Assembly (NCBI GenBank): GCA_964007475.1
Contig: OZ023274.1
Span: forward strand, 52,347,678 to 52,411,677
Direction of reading: 5' to 3'
Origin: Hybos culiciformis
Lineage: Eukaryota; Arthropoda; Insecta; Diptera; Hybotidae
DNA: 64,000 nucleotides
The position numbers were made by a program, and so were the translations under genes. Below are positions 61,898 through 64,000 of this stretch, one piece after another. The notes under the pieces were generated by a model. It saw nothing but the letters and a program-made list of their open reading frames with translations, did no database searches and had not been told where the DNA came from. Every line of letters starts with the position of its first letter. Positions within the stretch are counted from its first letter, which is position 1.

Positions 61898-61904
61898 GTT
61901 GTAG

Positions 61905-62404
61905 GTATTTACTTTTCTCCGTTTTATTACAATAAAAGGATATTTTTTCTATCAATTGAAAAAGGAATGAAAACTATATTTTAATGTAGACAGTGCACAA
62001 GAATTATTGTATAGTAAATCGACTACATTGAAAATTCTCTTTCTTCCTATAACACTAAAAAAAAGTATTTATATTTGTCCTTTTTGTAGCAGACTTGGGC
62101 ACAGACATTTTGAATGTTAACAGACTTATTTTTCATCTATTTAAAAAACAATTTTTTTCCATGATTAGAATTCTTTAACCAAACATTTATTTTTATCAAT
62201 AAATATCACTGAAGAATAATAACAATGTCTTTTTAAAATTAAAGAAAAATAAGTAATAAGGATTTTGTTGTTATTTACGTAAAAAAATTGTTAAATATTG
62301 TTCTTTTAGTTTTTCAATTTAAATTAAGATGGCTGTGATGCTTCTTTTTTATTTTTTTTTAATTTAAAAGTTTTGTGCAAACTTTGAATACTGATTGTTA
62401 AAAT
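61905..62404. other. AT-rich sequence, no gene recognised
   Basis: AT-rich DNA, nothing supported. Confidence 0.6.
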
Positions 62405-62600
62405 TAAACCTAAAGTTATCTATATAATATATATAAAAAATCAATTTCTGTCTTTCTGTATGTTCTCTAAAAATCCGTCTGACATGAAACTTCTACACAA
62501 TGTATAACTCGGTAAGATGAAGCTTGTACGCAATTGATACAGACTCATATATTTAATTTTGCAATCCCACAAAACAACTTGCTTTATTTTGCCTCAAATG
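62405..62600. repeat. Possible dispersed insect repeat (TTTCTGTC start)
   Basis: TATATAAAAAATCAATTTCT then GTCTTTCTGTATGTTCTCTA resembles the head of widely dispersed insect repeats that begin with a TATATAAAAATxAATTTCTGTCTGTC run. This is recall of a signature only. The rest shows no coding capacity. Confidence 0.25.
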
Positions 62601-62750
62601 AATTTTACTTAAAATTATTGAATTCATCCAATACGAGTGAAAATCAAATAAAAATAAGTAAAAAGAAAAATAAAAAAAAAAAAGAAGCTTATTGGAGATA
62701 AAAGTTTTTCATGAACGGTATAATAAAAGAAATATATAACATATTGATAC

Positions 62751-63226
62751 ACGGTAAAAAAAAAAAGGTCTTTTTTACTATTTAAGGTGTAGCCGGCGGG
62801 TACGTGGAAATTTTTTAAAATTATTAAAATTAAAGTTAATTTAAAATAGTGTAAAAAGCAAACGAAAAAAATGCACATTTGACAATATAGTTGTTAATTG
62901 TTACTTCAATTTGTACAAAATTGTGCAATTATTTATTAAGAGTTACCAAAAATAGATTAGAACAGGAAAATGAAATGTGTGAAATGTGTTTTACGCTTTT
63001 TCAGTTTTAAGTTAGATAAAAAAATTAGTAAAATATATTATTAATGTTGTAATTATTTCCCTTATTTTGTTAAATAATTTTTAATCTAAATGAAAATTAT
63101 TAATTACTAAAAAAAGAAAAAAACGTTATAATTATAAATTAAAAACAACACAAAAATGTGTAAAACGAGTTTACACTTTTTTCGGTGTAGAAAAAAGAGT
63201 AAAAAACGCCCAATTTTTTTTACCGT
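62751..63226. mobile_element. MITE with CACGGTAAAA ends and TA duplication
   Basis: The left end CACGGTAAAAAAAAAAAGGT then CTTTTTTACT, and the right end, reverse-complemented, CACGGTAAAAAAAATTGGGC then GTTTTTTACTC, form an inverted repeat of about 40 bases including a GGTGTAG/CTACACC pair. TA dinucleotides border both ends, consistent with a Tc1/mariner-type target duplication. At 476 bp it has no transposase; the minus-strand frames across it are incidental. Confidence 0.7.
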
Positions 63227-64000
63227 GTAAATTTCTTCTAATTCGAGACAAAAATACACTTTATTAGCACTTTGTTTGTCATGTGTAATCTCTACAACAC
63301 TTAAAGTTCTACGAAACATCAAGAACCACTCCTAAAGTTCTAAATATTTAATTCTAATTTCAAGATAATTCCCATTTTGTCGAAAAGACTCTTCATTAAA
63401 ATTACATTTTCCACTCAATATCATACAATTTTCTCTTCAAGCACTAAGAAAGAAACAAAAACAACATATACATTTTTCGATTGAAAATTATTTTGACGAA
63501 GATTTTTTCAATATTTTATTAATTAATTTATAACAAATTATAACAAAATTATAACGCATTTAAATAATTTTCGTTATAATTTGTCATTTTGTAGTGTAAT
63601 TTTTAAAGAAACAATTTAGTTTCTATTGTAATAATAACTAAATTCTCTAAAATTATATGTATGTATGTAAATATGTATATTTATTATCAGCAATGCAGCA
63701 GTACCAAAAAAAGAAAAAAAAAAAAAACAAAAATAATAAGAAAACTGCTGCAGTAAAATCAAAAAATTAAAACTACAATTTTTCTGTACCAACATAAATA
63801 TACAAAATAAATATACGTGTATATACATGTATTTCTGTTAGATTTTTGAAGTGATTATTTTTTTTTTTTTATACAAATGAGAGGTACAAAAGTTTACGAA
63901 TTTGCGGTTTTCAGACTTGTGGTTAATAATTTTTGCAGCTAACTACGCACCGCAAAAGTTCTACTTATTTATGTGCATTAATCTGCATATAAATTTGTAC
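63227..64000. other. AT-rich sequence, no gene recognised
   Basis: AT-rich DNA with a CAGCAATGCAGCAGTACC stretch near 63689 and its approximate complement CTGCTGCAGT near 63744-63755, which could form a small hairpin. No supported gene. Confidence 0.55.

Noticed and set aside
1..64000. tRNA, rRNA, snRNA genes, CRISPR arrays, bacterial operons
   Set aside because: No convincing tRNA A/B box pair, rRNA-like block or spaced direct-repeat array was seen by eye; small RNA genes could still be missed without a covariance-model scan.

Overview
The window looks like nuclear DNA of an arthropod, most likely an insect. It is very AT-rich, roughly three-quarters A+T by eye. It is crowded with poly(A)/poly(T) runs, has frequent TACATACATATGTATGTA-type stretches, and carries the transposon types common in insect genomes: foldback elements, hAT elements, MITEs and jockey/CR1/I-type non-LTR fragments. 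Diptera is my preference, but this is inference; no diagnostic host gene was found. Nothing suggests a bacterium, plasmid, organelle or virus.

No complete conventional gene could be recognised. The window reads as intergenic or long-intron sequence. Most long open frames are artefacts of homopolymer runs, of a 12-bp minisatellite, or of transposons. A few short, less AT-rich patches look protein-coding. Some could be small first exons ending at a splice-donor consensus: minus strand 25445-25501 and 10647-10731, plus strand 23397-23464. Others are decayed coding remnants with in-frame stops: 9529-10118 minus, 27995-28225 plus, 33331-33519 minus. All are low to moderate confidence, and none could be assigned to a family.

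The firm content is mobile DNA. From left to right: a foldback element built of 15-bp repeats (2231-2693); two adjacent 3' fragments of different non-LTR retrotransposons (14262-15162); a second, larger, nested foldback element (19246-20395) with a perfect 9-bp target duplication; a repeat array containing a long 12-bp minisatellite (25911-26921) followed by a palindromic MITE (26926-27156); a non-autonomous hAT with a perfect 8-bp duplication (32859-33324); a dispersed repeat family near 34.5, 44.5 and 54.8 kb; a second hAT with a perfect 8-bp duplication (48150-48882); another copy of the first non-LTR family (51160-51500); another dispersed repeat at 45.9 and 59.2 kb; an internally deleted hAT keeping the transposase C-terminus (60831-61391); and two MITEs (61663-61897 and 62751-63226).

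The most interesting signal is the pair of foldback elements. Their arms are made of unrelated tandem repeats, but their GC-rich centres share a motif, and a 10-mer at the end of one lies inside the core of the other. They look like one lineage that swaps its arm repeats. No function is claimed for the long AT-rich stretches between these features.
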